Part shown: one piece after another, positions 1 through 8,415 of the stretch | How the letters are laid out: each line of letters starts with the position of its first letter | How positions within the stretch are numbered: the first letter of the stretch is position 1 | From: Amycolatopsis acidicola | GTDB taxonomy: Bacteria > Actinomycetota > Actinomycetes > Mycobacteriales > Pseudonocardiaceae | NCBI RefSeq assembly: GCF_007713735.2 | Contig: NZ_VMNW02000035.1 | Location: 1-64,000, forward strand | Reading direction: 5' to 3' | Length of the DNA: 64,000 nucleotides | Program-made: the position numbers and the translations under genes | Notes under the pieces: generated by a model | Told to the model about the DNA's origin: nothing | The model's input: the letters and a program-made list of their open reading frames with translations, nothing else | The model's database searches: none

Positions 1-18
1 GCCAAAAGCCGATACCGA

Positions 19-30
19 GAAAGCGCTTTC
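19..30. promoter_or_regulatory. LacI-type operator-like palindrome
   Basis: The 12-bp perfect palindrome GAAAGCGCTTTC lies 26 bp before the GTG start of the first gene. Central-CG palindromes of this shape are typical operators of LacI-family sugar regulators. The controlled gene could be the first gene here or one to the left of the window edge. No LacI gene is in the window, so the assignment is an inference. Confidence 0.4.
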
Positions 31-55
31 ACAAGATCGTTTAGGCTCTCCTCCC

Positions 56-715
56 GTGACGACCCTGTTGATCTACGCCGGGCCGGGGGACGCGGCCGGG
101 GCGGGCACCAGGACCGGCGGGGTACCGCTCGTCCCGCCGGGTTTCACGTGGCCCCACTGCGATTCCTGCGCCGCGCCGATGCTCTTCACCGCACAGATCC
201 GCACCACCGCCGAGGCGACCATCGCTTTGTTTCTCTGTCGACACAATGCCCGGGCTTTTCGGTTCGCCACCTACCGCGTTGCACCGGCGGCCGCGCCGGG
301 GGCCGTCCTGTCGGACGTCTCCGCCATACGCATGGTCGAAGTCGCGAGCAGCTACGAAGAAGCCTGCGACGCCTGGCCACGCCGACGCGACGTGCTGGGC
401 CAACTAGGCGGATCGCCCGCCTGGTCGAGCCACGACGAAACACCCACCTGCGCCGAATGCGGCGAAACCATGGACTTCCTCGCCCAGCTCGAGACCAACC
501 TCGAACCGCGCCTCCAGACCCACGTCGGCACCCGCCTCGACACCGGCCGCGAGACCAGCCTCGAAACCAACCCCGACACCAACCTCGCAACCCGTCGCCA
601 GACCAACCCCGAAACCAACCTCGAACCCGACCTCGAGACCCACGGAAACACCGGCCGCGCCTACATCTTCGCCTGCCCGCACTGCCCCGAAACGGCCTGC
701 CGCTACCAGCGCTGA
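56..715 (+). CDS. Hypothetical zinc-ribbon-like protein with tetrapeptide repeats
   Basis: I do not recognise a named family with certainty. The 219-residue protein starts at GTG. It has two paired-cysteine knuckles (CDSC near residue 35, CAEC near 134) and a third at the C terminus (CPHC near 209), suggesting bound zinc. Between the second and third, residues 144-201 are a degenerate four-residue repeat with Thr at every third position (LETN, LQTH, LDTG, LATR and variants), encoded by a 12-bp DNA repeat. The N-terminal part (VPLVPPGFTWPHC) resembles DUF1963-like proteins, but this is weak. Its 3' end overlaps the convergent SWIM gene by 13 bp. Confidence 0.7.
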   Translation: MTTLLIYAGPGDAAGAGTRTGGVPLVPPGFTWPHCDSCAAPMLFTAQIRTTAEATIALFLCRHNARAFRFATYRVAPAAAPGAVLSDVSAIRMVEVASSYEEACDAWPRRRDVLGQLGGSPAWSSHDETPTCAECGETMDFLAQLETNLEPRLQTHVGTRLDTGRETSLETNPDTNLATRRQTNPETNLEPDLETHGNTGRAYIFACPHCPETACRYQR

Positions 716-1827
716 TCAGCCGTCAACGCGTCGAACGGGTGCGCGTACCCGGGCCCGGCCGGAACACGCCCGTCCGAGGTCCGGCGGAACAGGTACCAGC
801 GCTCATCCCGCCCCAACCGGAGCTGGAGGTCGCCCCGGGTGACCCTGTTACGCCAAACCTTTGTCTCCCCAGGGAAATCCTCCACCGCGGCACGGGCTTC
901 GGCCAACGACATTCCCGGCGGCTGCCACGTCTCCCGAAGCGCGGCCAGGCCACCGCTGCCCGCGGCGCGCCACGCAGCCGCCCACCGGCGGAGCTCGGCG
1001 ACCGGCATCCCCGCGGCCGAGGCCAGCTGACGGACATCGCCGCGGGCGGCTCGGCGCGCCAGATCCTCTTCCGCGGTAAGGGAAAACCCGGCCATACCAC
1101 CCAACAGGTCATAAGCGTGCGCAGCCGCGTCCGCCGCCAGCTGCGACAACACCGAGACCTGCAACGAAGACTCCGCCGGCGGCTCCGTCAGCACGACCGG
1201 CGGGCCGGGAGCGGCAGGCGCTGGCGGCAGCAGAGGCACCGCCGCAACCCGGCGCGCGAAAGCATCCCGCGGCGACAACCCTTGCTCGACAGGAACATCC
1301 CGGACCTGCGCGGGCCGCCGCCGACGCGCCCGCAGCTCCCGCAGCAACGGCTCCCGCGCCCGCCCGCGCAACAGGAACAACACGAACGGATCGGCATCCA
1401 CCTCATCCGCGACCAGGTAACACACCGCGGCGGAATGCTTGCAGGGATCGGCCGAATCCGGGCACGAACACCGCGGCCGCAACTCACCCGGCCCCGGCAG
1501 CAGATCCCCGGCCAGCTCCTCCGGCAACTCCCCGTCCAGCAACGCGGCCGCATGCCCGATCCGCGCGACCACCTTGTCCAGCAACACTTCCCACTGTTCC
1601 GCGGAAAAAACCCGCACCCGCACAGTGACCCGGTACGGCACGGAACGGCTCCCCTGCACCCACGCCCGCACTTCGCCCGCCGTCACGTCGAGCGCGCTCA
1701 CCCGTCCTTTGCGCGCGTACGTGCGCCCGCGCGGCAACCGGTTCGGGTCGAGTTTCGCGCGGCCTTCGAGCGCCTCCGCCCACGCCCGACCCCACCAGGT
1801 CAGGCCGAAATTCCGGCGCGGGGTCAC
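703..1827 (-). CDS. SWIM zinc finger protein
   Basis: The protein has 374 residues. It carries a SWIM finger, CSCPDSADPCKH, near residues 118-130, matching C-x-C-x(n)-C-x-H, a fold used for DNA or protein binding. The N terminus (FGLTWWGRAW) is typical of the actinobacterial SWIM proteins that sit beside SNF2 helicases. The C-terminal half is alanine- and arginine-rich with no catalytic motif. Its GTG start overlaps the helicase stop by 4 bp (GTGA), so it is translated by coupling as the second gene of a two-gene operon. It probably works with that helicase in chromatin remodelling or repair, which is an inference. Confidence 0.87.
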   Translation of the reverse strand: MTPRRNFGLTWWGRAWAEALEGRAKLDPNRLPRGRTYARKGRVSALDVTAGEVRAWVQGSRSVPYRVTVRVRVFSAEQWEVLLDKVVARIGHAAALLDGELPEELAGDLLPGPGELRPRCSCPDSADPCKHSAAVCYLVADEVDADPFVLFLLRGRAREPLLRELRARRRRPAQVRDVPVEQGLSPRDAFARRVAAVPLLPPAPAAPGPPVVLTEPPAESSLQVSVLSQLAADAAAHAYDLLGGMAGFSLTAEEDLARRAARGDVRQLASAAGMPVAELRRWAAAWRAAGSGGLAALRETWQPPGMSLAEARAAVEDFPGETKVWRNRVTRGDLQLRLGRDERWYLFRRTSDGRVPAGPGYAHPFDALTADQRW

Positions 1828-4535
1828 GACTCTCCGAGCCGCACCAGGTCGGCCAGCTGTTCGTCGGACAGCTCGGTGATCCAGTCCTCACCCGCGCCGA
1901 CCACCGACTCGGTGAGCCCGCGCTTGCTTTCCAGCACCGCCGCGATGCGCTCTTCGAGCGTGCCCTCCGCGATCAGCCGGTGCACCTGCACCGGCCTGTC
2001 CTGCCCGATCCGGTAGGCCCGGTCCGTCGCCTGATCCTCCACCGCGGGATTCCACCACCGGTCGTAGTGGATCACGTGCGTGGCCCTCGTGAGGTTCAGC
2101 CCGACGCCACCTGCCTTGAGGGACAACAGGAACACCGGGATATCCCCACCCTGGAATCGTTCGACCAGCTCCTCCCGCCGGCGCGGCGAAGTGGCGCCGG
2201 ACAACAGCTCGACGGGCAGCCCGCGCTCACCGAGCCGCGTGGCCAGCAGCTTGCACAGCTGCACGTACTGGCTGAACACCAGCACGCTCTCCCCCTCGTC
2301 GAGGATCACGTCGAGCAGCTCCTCGAACGCCGCGAGTTTGCCCGAGCGCCCCGTCAGCGGCCCGTCCTGTTTCAAATACTGCGCCGGATGGTTGCAGATC
2401 TGCTTCAGCTCGGTCAGCAGCTTGAGCACCTGCCCGCGCCGCTGCACCCCCTTGGCCTCGCGGATCACCGCCAGGTTCTCCCGCACCACCGCTTCGTACA
2501 ACGTGGCCTGCTCGGTGGTGAGCGGCACGAACCTGTCCGTCTCCGTCTTGCGGGGCAGCTCCGGCGCGATGTCCGGGTCGGTTTTCTTGCGCCGCAACAG
2601 GAATGGCCGGACCGTGGCCGCGAGCCGCTCGGTGCCCGCGCGGTCCCGGTCACGCTCCACCGGGCGCGCGACCGTGCGCCGGAAGTGTTCCAGCGTGCCC
2701 AGCAGCCCCGGCGTCGTCCAGTCCAAAATGGACCAGAGCTCGGTGAGCCTGTTCTCCATCGGCGTGCCGGTGAGCGCCACCCTGGCGTCCGCCGGGATCC
2801 GCCGCAGCTCCTTCGCCGTGACAGACAAGGGATTCTTCACGTGCTGGGCCTCGTCGGCCGCGATCAGCCCCCAGCCGACTTCCGCCAGCGCCTTCCTGTC
2901 CCGGCGCAGCACGCCGTACGTGGCCAGCACCACCTCGTCCGCCGCCACCTCGTCCAGATGCCGCGAACCGCCGTGGAACCGGCGCACCGGAACGTCCGGC
3001 GCGAACTTCGCGAACTCGCGCTCCCAGTTGCCCAGCAACGAAGTGGGGCACAACACCAGCGTCGGCCCGGAACCCGGCCGGTGCAGGTGCAGCGAAATCA
3101 GCTGGATCGTCTTGCCGAGCCCCATATCGTCGGCCAGGATGCCGCCGAGCCCCAGCTCCGTCATCTTCGCGAGCCACCCGAGCCCCGCCCGCTGATACGG
3201 CCGCAGCGTGGCCCGCAACCGGGGCGACGGCTCGACCTCGGCACCCCCTGCCGCGCGAACTCGCTCCAGCAGACCGGACATCGCGGCCGGTGGGGCGAAC
3301 TCCAGCTGCTCCCCGTCGAGCTCCAGAGTTCCTGTCAACGATGCCGCGAGCGCTTCGGCCGCCGTCAGCGACTGGCCCCGGCGGCGCAGTTTCGCCAGCA
3401 TTCCCGGATCCACGCGCACCCACTGGCCGCGCAACCGGACCAGCGGCCGCTTCGCCTCCGCGAGCGCGGCGACCTCCTCCTCGCGCAGCTCCTGCCCGCC
3501 GACGCTGAGCTGCCACGAGAACTTCAGCAGCTCGTTGAGCCGGAAGACACTGCCGCCCTCGCTGCCGGGCGACGGCGTGGCACCCGCCCGCAGCCGCACG
3601 TCGTCGGCGAACAAACCCTTGGGCCACAACACTTCCACCCCGGACCCGCGCAGCGCGCCGCCGAGCAGCTCGACCACCTCGTCGTCACTGAACTCCAGCT
3701 CGCTCGGGGTGGCCGCCTCCAGCGCACGCTTCAGCGGCGGCCACGCTTTCGCCCCGCGACGCAGGCCGAGAAGCAGCTGCGCCTCGACCTGCTCCCCCAT
3801 TCGCGAAAGGACCGCGTCCGGCGCGTCCCACAACGTGGCCGCGTCGATCACCAGGCTCGGGTCCGACACGCTGCGCAACGCGAGCACGCCGACGAAGGTC
3901 TCCTCCTCGCGGACTTCCATCCGCAGCATCAACTGCGCCCCGACAGGCTGCTGCGCCTCCAGCCATTCGACATCCGCCGCGTCCAGCAACGTCGGCTCCG
4001 GCGCGGCGAACGCCGGGCCGCCCGCGACCATTCGCGCCGCGGGCGTGCGCACCAGCACGTCCGCCGTGGCATCCCACAACGCGCGGATCAACGTCTCCGG
4101 TGAGTGCAACCGGATCTTCTTCAACCCCGAAAGCGGCAGCGCATGGGCCTCCGGCGGCAACGCGGCGGCGAGATCCCGCAGCAGCTCCTCGTCCGCCGTC
4201 TCGAGTGGACCGACTCGCCAGGCATCCACCCCGGCCGGGGTGGCCGAGGGCAGCACCCGGCCCCGCGCGATCAGGTTCAGCGCCGCCCGCACCGCGGCCG
4301 AGAACGCGGCTATCGCGGGGCTGGCCTCGTCCTCCACGGCCAGCAGCCCGGGGATCGCCTCGGCCAGTGGCAGCACCCGCGCGTCCACTTTGCCGCGCCG
4401 GAACGCTTTTCCCTTGGGCAGCACCAGCTCGATCGGGCTTTCCCCGGGCACGCCGTCGCCCCACAGCGCGAGGACGCCATCGCGCGGCGGATCGGAGGGC
4501 ACATAGATGGCCCTGGTTTCGGGGGTCAGCTCCAC
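1824..4535 (-). CDS. SNF2-family DEAD/DEAH helicase
   Basis: This 903-residue ATP-dependent DNA translocase has a non-conserved N-terminal domain (about 1-420), then the SNF2 ATPase core. Walker A is DDMGLGKT (about residue 470), motif II is DEAQ in AADEAQHVKN, and the second RecA-like lobe carries FSQY, LSLKAGGVGLNLTRA and a DRAYRIGQ motif VI region near the C terminus. The start is GTG at 4535. The protein resembles mycobacterial HelZ-type helicases. It is the first gene of the pair with the SWIM protein. A role in DNA repair or genome defence is plausible but is not shown by the sequence. Confidence 0.94.
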   Translation of the reverse strand: MELTPETRAIYVPSDPPRDGVLALWGDGVPGESPIELVLPKGKAFRRGKVDARVLPLAEAIPGLLAVEDEASPAIAAFSAAVRAALNLIARGRVLPSATPAGVDAWRVGPLETADEELLRDLAAALPPEAHALPLSGLKKIRLHSPETLIRALWDATADVLVRTPAARMVAGGPAFAAPEPTLLDAADVEWLEAQQPVGAQLMLRMEVREEETFVGVLALRSVSDPSLVIDAATLWDAPDAVLSRMGEQVEAQLLLGLRRGAKAWPPLKRALEAATPSELEFSDDEVVELLGGALRGSGVEVLWPKGLFADDVRLRAGATPSPGSEGGSVFRLNELLKFSWQLSVGGQELREEEVAALAEAKRPLVRLRGQWVRVDPGMLAKLRRRGQSLTAAEALAASLTGTLELDGEQLEFAPPAAMSGLLERVRAAGGAEVEPSPRLRATLRPYQRAGLGWLAKMTELGLGGILADDMGLGKTIQLISLHLHRPGSGPTLVLCPTSLLGNWEREFAKFAPDVPVRRFHGGSRHLDEVAADEVVLATYGVLRRDRKALAEVGWGLIAADEAQHVKNPLSVTAKELRRIPADARVALTGTPMENRLTELWSILDWTTPGLLGTLEHFRRTVARPVERDRDRAGTERLAATVRPFLLRRKKTDPDIAPELPRKTETDRFVPLTTEQATLYEAVVRENLAVIREAKGVQRRGQVLKLLTELKQICNHPAQYLKQDGPLTGRSGKLAAFEELLDVILDEGESVLVFSQYVQLCKLLATRLGERGLPVELLSGATSPRRREELVERFQGGDIPVFLLSLKAGGVGLNLTRATHVIHYDRWWNPAVEDQATDRAYRIGQDRPVQVHRLIAEGTLEERIAAVLESKRGLTESVVGAGEDWITELSDEQLADLVRLGES

Positions 4536-4563
4536 AGGGCCACGATACGAGGCCCCACCGACA

Positions 4564-6609
4564 TTATCGCGGCAGCCCGAGCAACCGCTCCGCCACGACG
4601 TTGCGCAGGATCTGGGTGGACCCGCCGGCGATGCTCAGGCACCTCGTCAGCAGGAACTCGTGCTGGGCCTGCTCGTCGACCACCCCGGAGGGGCCGCGCA
4701 GATCCAGCGCCGCCTCCGCGACGGCCTGCCGGTGGGAGACGCCGAGAAGCTTCCGGACGCTGGACTCCGGGCCAGGATCCTGCCCGGCGAGCCGCTTTTC
4801 CGTGGCCCGCAGGTCGAGCAGCGCGCACGCGGAGCCTTCGGTGACGAGTGCACCGATCCGCTCCAGCTCGGTCACGTCCGGTTCGAGCCCGTCGAGCAGC
4901 TTCTCCACGCCTTCGCCGACCGACGAACCGCTGCCCATCGCCACCCGCTCATTGGCCAGCGTGGTGCGCGCGAGCCGCCAGCCGCCGTTCACCTCGCCGA
5001 CCACCAGCTCGTCGGGCACGAACACGTTCTCCAGGAACACCTCGTTGAACACGGCTTCCCCGGTGATCTCGCGCAGCGGCCGGATTTCGATCCCCGCGCT
5101 GCGCATGTCGACGAGGAAGTACGTGATCCCCTTGTGTTTCGGTGCGTCCGGGTCGGTGCGGGCGAGGCAGATCGCCCAGTCGGCGTCGCGGGCCAGCGAG
5201 GTCCACACCTTCTGCCCCGACAACGACCAGCCACCGTCCACTTTGGTCGCTTTGGTGCGCAGCGACGCGAGGTCCGAGCCCGCGCCCGGTTCGCTGAACA
5301 GCTGACACCACACGATGTCCCCGCGAAGCGTCGCGCCGACGAACCGCTCACGCTGGGCGTCCGTGCCATGCTCCAGGATCGTCGGCGCCGCCCAGGCCCC
5401 GATCACCATGTCCGGCCGCTGCACTCCCGCGTGCTCCAACGCGGCATCGATCACCAGCTGCCGTTGCGCGTCGGCGTCGAGCCCATACGGACGCGGCCAA
5501 TGCGGCATGAGGTAACCGGTTTCGGCGAGCTTCACGCGCTGCTGGTCCGCCGGGAGCGCCGCGATTTCGGCCACCACAGCGGAAACCTCGGGGTCCTCGG
5601 TGATTTCGATGTCCAGCCGGCGCCGCACCCCGGACAACGCCAGCTCCGCCGCGCGCCGCCGCCATCGCCCGGACCCGCCGAGCAGCTGCCGCAGCGAGAC
5701 CGCGCGCCGCAAGTACAAATGCGCGTCGTGCTCCCAGGTGTAGCCGATCCCGCCGAGCACCTGGATGCAGTCCTTCGCGTTGTCCACCGCGGCATCGAGC
5801 GCGCCAGCGGCAGCCACGGCAGCGGCCAGCCGATGCCCCGGCGCGCGGGCCGCGTCCCACGCCAGCGCGGACGCCCTTTCCGCGCGGCACAGCATTTCCG
5901 CGCAGATGTGCTTGATGGCCTGGAAAGAGCCGATGGGTGAGCCGAACTGTTCACGCACCTTCGCGTACTCGCTCGCCGTGCGCACGCACCAGCCCGCGAT
6001 GCCCGACGCCTCGGCCGCGGCCAGCGTCGCCGCCAGCTCCTCTACTGGCGGGTCGTCGAGCACGTACTCGTCCGCCACTTCGGCGCCGTCGAGGTCAAGG
6101 AAGCCGATCCCCCGGGAGAAGTCGAGCGGCGAGGCCTCTTCGACCGGCCGCGGCGGCAGCAGGAACCACACGCTCCGCCCGTCCAGATCCGCCGCGAGCA
6201 GGAGGTGTGTGGAGTCGTCGGCCTCCAGGACCGGACCGGTCCGCCCGCTCAACGAGAGCCCGTTCGGCGTGCGGGTGGCCTTGACCTCGCCGGGCCCGAA
6301 CGCGACCGCCACCTGCGCGCGTCCTTCGGCCAGCGCCGGGGCGAGTTCGCGGGCCGGTACCGACTCCGGCTGCCTGCCCAGCACGAGCCCGGCCAGTGCC
6401 GTCCCGAATACTGGACCCGGCACCAGCGCCGCGGCCGCCTCCTCCAGCCCCGCCGCGAGGTCGACGACCGTGCCGCCCGCGCCGCCCAGCTCGTCGGGCA
6501 AAGCGACCGCGAACAGGCCCAGTTCGGCCAGTTCGCCCCGCCGCCCGCTCGCCCAGGACCGGATCGAATCCGCCAGTGCCCGCTGCTCGGGGGTTACCGC
6601 GATCACCAT
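4564..6609 (-). CDS. fadE34: FadE34-type two-domain acyl-CoA dehydrogenase
   Basis: Two acyl-CoA dehydrogenase halves are fused in one chain of 681 residues. The N-terminal half is about 1-300, and the C-terminal half has the FAD/substrate motifs WCQLFSEPGAGSD and LSGQKVWTS. This size and architecture match M. tuberculosis FadE34, which dehydrogenates the C5 sterol or bile-acid side-chain CoA ester. The gene is divergent from a clear KstR orthologue, the same arrangement as in mycobacteria, and a perfect KstR box lies just upstream. The start is ATG at 6609; GTG at 6618 in the same frame is possible. Neither has a good ribosome site, so the mRNA may be nearly leaderless. Confidence 0.9.
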   Translation of the reverse strand: MVIAVTPEQRALADSIRSWASGRRGELAELGLFAVALPDELGGAGGTVVDLAAGLEEAAAALVPGPVFGTALAGLVLGRQPESVPARELAPALAEGRAQVAVAFGPGEVKATRTPNGLSLSGRTGPVLEADDSTHLLLAADLDGRSVWFLLPPRPVEEASPLDFSRGIGFLDLDGAEVADEYVLDDPPVEELAATLAAAEASGIAGWCVRTASEYAKVREQFGSPIGSFQAIKHICAEMLCRAERASALAWDAARAPGHRLAAAVAAAGALDAAVDNAKDCIQVLGGIGYTWEHDAHLYLRRAVSLRQLLGGSGRWRRRAAELALSGVRRRLDIEITEDPEVSAVVAEIAALPADQQRVKLAETGYLMPHWPRPYGLDADAQRQLVIDAALEHAGVQRPDMVIGAWAAPTILEHGTDAQRERFVGATLRGDIVWCQLFSEPGAGSDLASLRTKATKVDGGWSLSGQKVWTSLARDADWAICLARTDPDAPKHKGITYFLVDMRSAGIEIRPLREITGEAVFNEVFLENVFVPDELVVGEVNGGWRLARTTLANERVAMGSGSSVGEGVEKLLDGLEPDVTELERIGALVTEGSACALLDLRATEKRLAGQDPGPESSVRKLLGVSHRQAVAEAALDLRGPSGVVDEQAQHEFLLTRCLSIAGGSTQILRNVVAERLLGLPR

Positions 6610-6620
6610 GCGGACCACTA

Positions 6621-6634
6621 TAGAACGTGTTTCA
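6621..6634. promoter_or_regulatory. KstR operator
   Basis: TAGAACGTGTTTCA matches every fixed position of the KstR consensus TnnAACnnGTTnnA. It lies between the divergent fadE34 and kstR starts, where KstR would control both genes and itself. In mycobacteria and rhodococci KstR is released by the CoA thioester of a sterol intermediate. Only this one box was noticed in the window. Confidence 0.88.
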
Positions 6635-6703
6635 GTTTTTCCGAAGGAAGTCCGGCAGGTAAGCTACGCGGTGACAGTGGAACAAGTTTCGGAGCAGGGG
6701 TCC

Positions 6704-7336
6704 ATGGCCGGTAAAGCGAAGGTATCCGCCCAGAGCAAGAACGGCGTCGCCGGTGATGAGCTGGGCTCCGCCGCGCAGCGTGACAGGCGCCGGCGCATCA
6801 TCGACGCCACGCTGTCGCTGGCCTCCAAGGGCGGCTACGACGCCGTGCAGATGCGGGCCGTGGCCGAGAAGGCCGACGTGGCGCTCGGCACCCTGTACCG
6901 CTACTTCCCGTCGAAGATCCACCTGCTGGTCTCCGGGCTGGCCAGGGAGTTCGAGCGCGCCAAGGAGAAGATCGAGCGCGGCGCCATCCCCGGCGAGACC
7001 CCGGTCGAGCGGCTGAGCTTCGTGCTCACCCGCAACACCAGGATGATGCAGCGCGACCCGCACCTGACCGAGGCGATGGTGCGCGCGTTCATGTTCGCCG
7101 ACACCACCGCGGCGGCCGAGGTGGAGCAGGTCGGCACGCTGATGGAGGACATGTTCGCCAGGGCGATGCGGATCGACGACCCGTCCCCGCACGATCGCGC
7201 GGTCTTCCACCTGATCGCGGACGTGTGGATGGCTAATCTGGTGGCCTGGGTCACCCGGCGCGCTTCGGCAGCGGACGTGGCGGAGCGGCTGGACCTCTCC
7301 GTGCATCTGCTCCTGGACAGGCATATCGCGGAGTGA
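6704..7336 (+). CDS. kstR: Sterol-catabolism repressor KstR (TetR family)
   Basis: The protein has 210 residues. The N-terminal helix-turn-helix contains SKGGYDAVQMRAVAEKA and VALGTLYRYFPSK, almost identical to mycobacterial KstR. The ligand domain keeps LTEAMVRAFMFAD, DVWMANLVAWVTRRASA and RLDLSVHLL. KstR represses sterol ring and side-chain degradation genes. The reading frame stays open far upstream, but ATG at 6704 is chosen because GGAG lies 9 nt before it and homology begins just after. GTG at 6677 is the alternative. It is divergent from fadE34 with a KstR box between, so autoregulation is expected. Confidence 0.95.
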   Translation: MAGKAKVSAQSKNGVAGDELGSAAQRDRRRRIIDATLSLASKGGYDAVQMRAVAEKADVALGTLYRYFPSKIHLLVSGLAREFERAKEKIERGAIPGETPVERLSFVLTRNTRMMQRDPHLTEAMVRAFMFADTTAAAEVEQVGTLMEDMFARAMRIDDPSPHDRAVFHLIADVWMANLVAWVTRRASAADVAERLDLSVHLLLDRHIAE

Positions 7337-7446
7337 CGCACCCGGGTCACGGATCGTGATCTTGCCTGTGCGCCACCTGTCAACATCCTGAGTATTGCCT
7401 GTAGATCACGAAAATCTGCAACCGGCGCGGGGGTGCCGGGCGTTTC

Positions 7447-8394
7447 ATGATCATGAAGCGCTCTGTGGCCGCCAACGCCGTACTGGGAGCGGTCGCGTTG
7501 GGCGCGGCCACCATGCTGATCGTTTCGGTCACGCAGAACTCCGGCGCCGTCACCACGGCGAGCGTCGCCGTCGCCGCGCCGGCACCCACCACGAGCGCGG
7601 AAGCCCCGTCACTCACCACCCAGAGCACGACGTCGACCACCCCGCCCCCGGCCACGATCTCCGCCGAGCAGGGCGAGGAGATCGCCGAAGCCGTGCAGGC
7701 CGCCGCGCGCAAGAGCGTCTCCAGCGCGAAGGTCGGCATGGAGGTCTACGACCGGGAGACCGATTCGGTCGTCACCAGCCTCAACACCAGCCAGCAGTTC
7801 AACAGCATGTCCGTGGTGAAGCTGCTGATCGCCATCGACATCCTCGCCAGGGACAACTGGGTACTGCCGTCTCAGTCCACTCAGGACCGGATCACGCGCA
7901 TGCTGAGCTACTCCGACGACGCGCTGGCCAGCTCCTTCTGGGTTTCCGGTGGGGGCGACGAGATCATCACCCGTGACGTGAAGCTGATGGGCCTCGGCAG
8001 CGGCACCAGGGCGCCGAGCACCGAAGGCGAATGGGGCGACACGAAGATCACCGCCGCGGACATGGTCACCGTGTACCGCTACCTCGAGGACCAGGTTCCC
8101 CAGCAGGCCCACGATCTGCTGTACAACGCGATGTTCCACGCCGCGACCACCGGCGCGGACGGCACGAACCAGTACTTCGGCATCCCCAACGGGCTGCCCG
8201 GCACGGTCTGGGCGATCAAACAGGGCTGGGGCAGCAGCGGTTCCACCGCGTACTACAACACCACCGGCCTGATCGGACAGGACACGCGTTACGTGGCGAT
8301 CGTGCTGATGTCCGGTTCGCTGGGCAGCTACAGCGCGATGCCCAAGGCGCTGACCAACGCGACGGCGCAGCTCGCGCCCATCTTCAAGACCTGA
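7447..8394 (+). CDS. Exported serine-hydrolase (beta-lactamase-like) protein
   Basis: The 315-residue protein has an N-terminal signal or anchor segment (about 10-40, AVLGAVALGAATMLIVSV), a Thr/Pro/Ala-rich linker to about 75, and a penicillin-binding/beta-lactamase-like domain. The nucleophile motif is SVVK (S-x-x-K) near residue 122. The second motif reads SDD, where S-x-N is usual, and the third reads KQG, where K-T-G or K-S-G is usual. It may therefore not hydrolyse beta-lactams; many actinobacterial homologues have no assigned function. ATG at 7447 or at 7453 could be the start. It stands alone between kstR and the oxidoreductases. Confidence 0.85.
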   Translation: MIMKRSVAANAVLGAVALGAATMLIVSVTQNSGAVTTASVAVAAPAPTTSAEAPSLTTQSTTSTTPPPATISAEQGEEIAEAVQAAARKSVSSAKVGMEVYDRETDSVVTSLNTSQQFNSMSVVKLLIAIDILARDNWVLPSQSTQDRITRMLSYSDDALASSFWVSGGGDEIITRDVKLMGLGSGTRAPSTEGEWGDTKITAADMVTVYRYLEDQVPQQAHDLLYNAMFHAATTGADGTNQYFGIPNGLPGTVWAIKQGWGSSGSTAYYNTTGLIGQDTRYVAIVLMSGSLGSYSAMPKALTNATAQLAPIFKT

Positions 8395-8415
8395 GAAAGG
8401 GGCGCCCGCAACGGC

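Noticed and set aside
5765-6703. N-terminal extension of the KstR frame
   Set aside because: It is antisense to fadE34 and KstR homology begins after 6704, where a good ribosome site exists.
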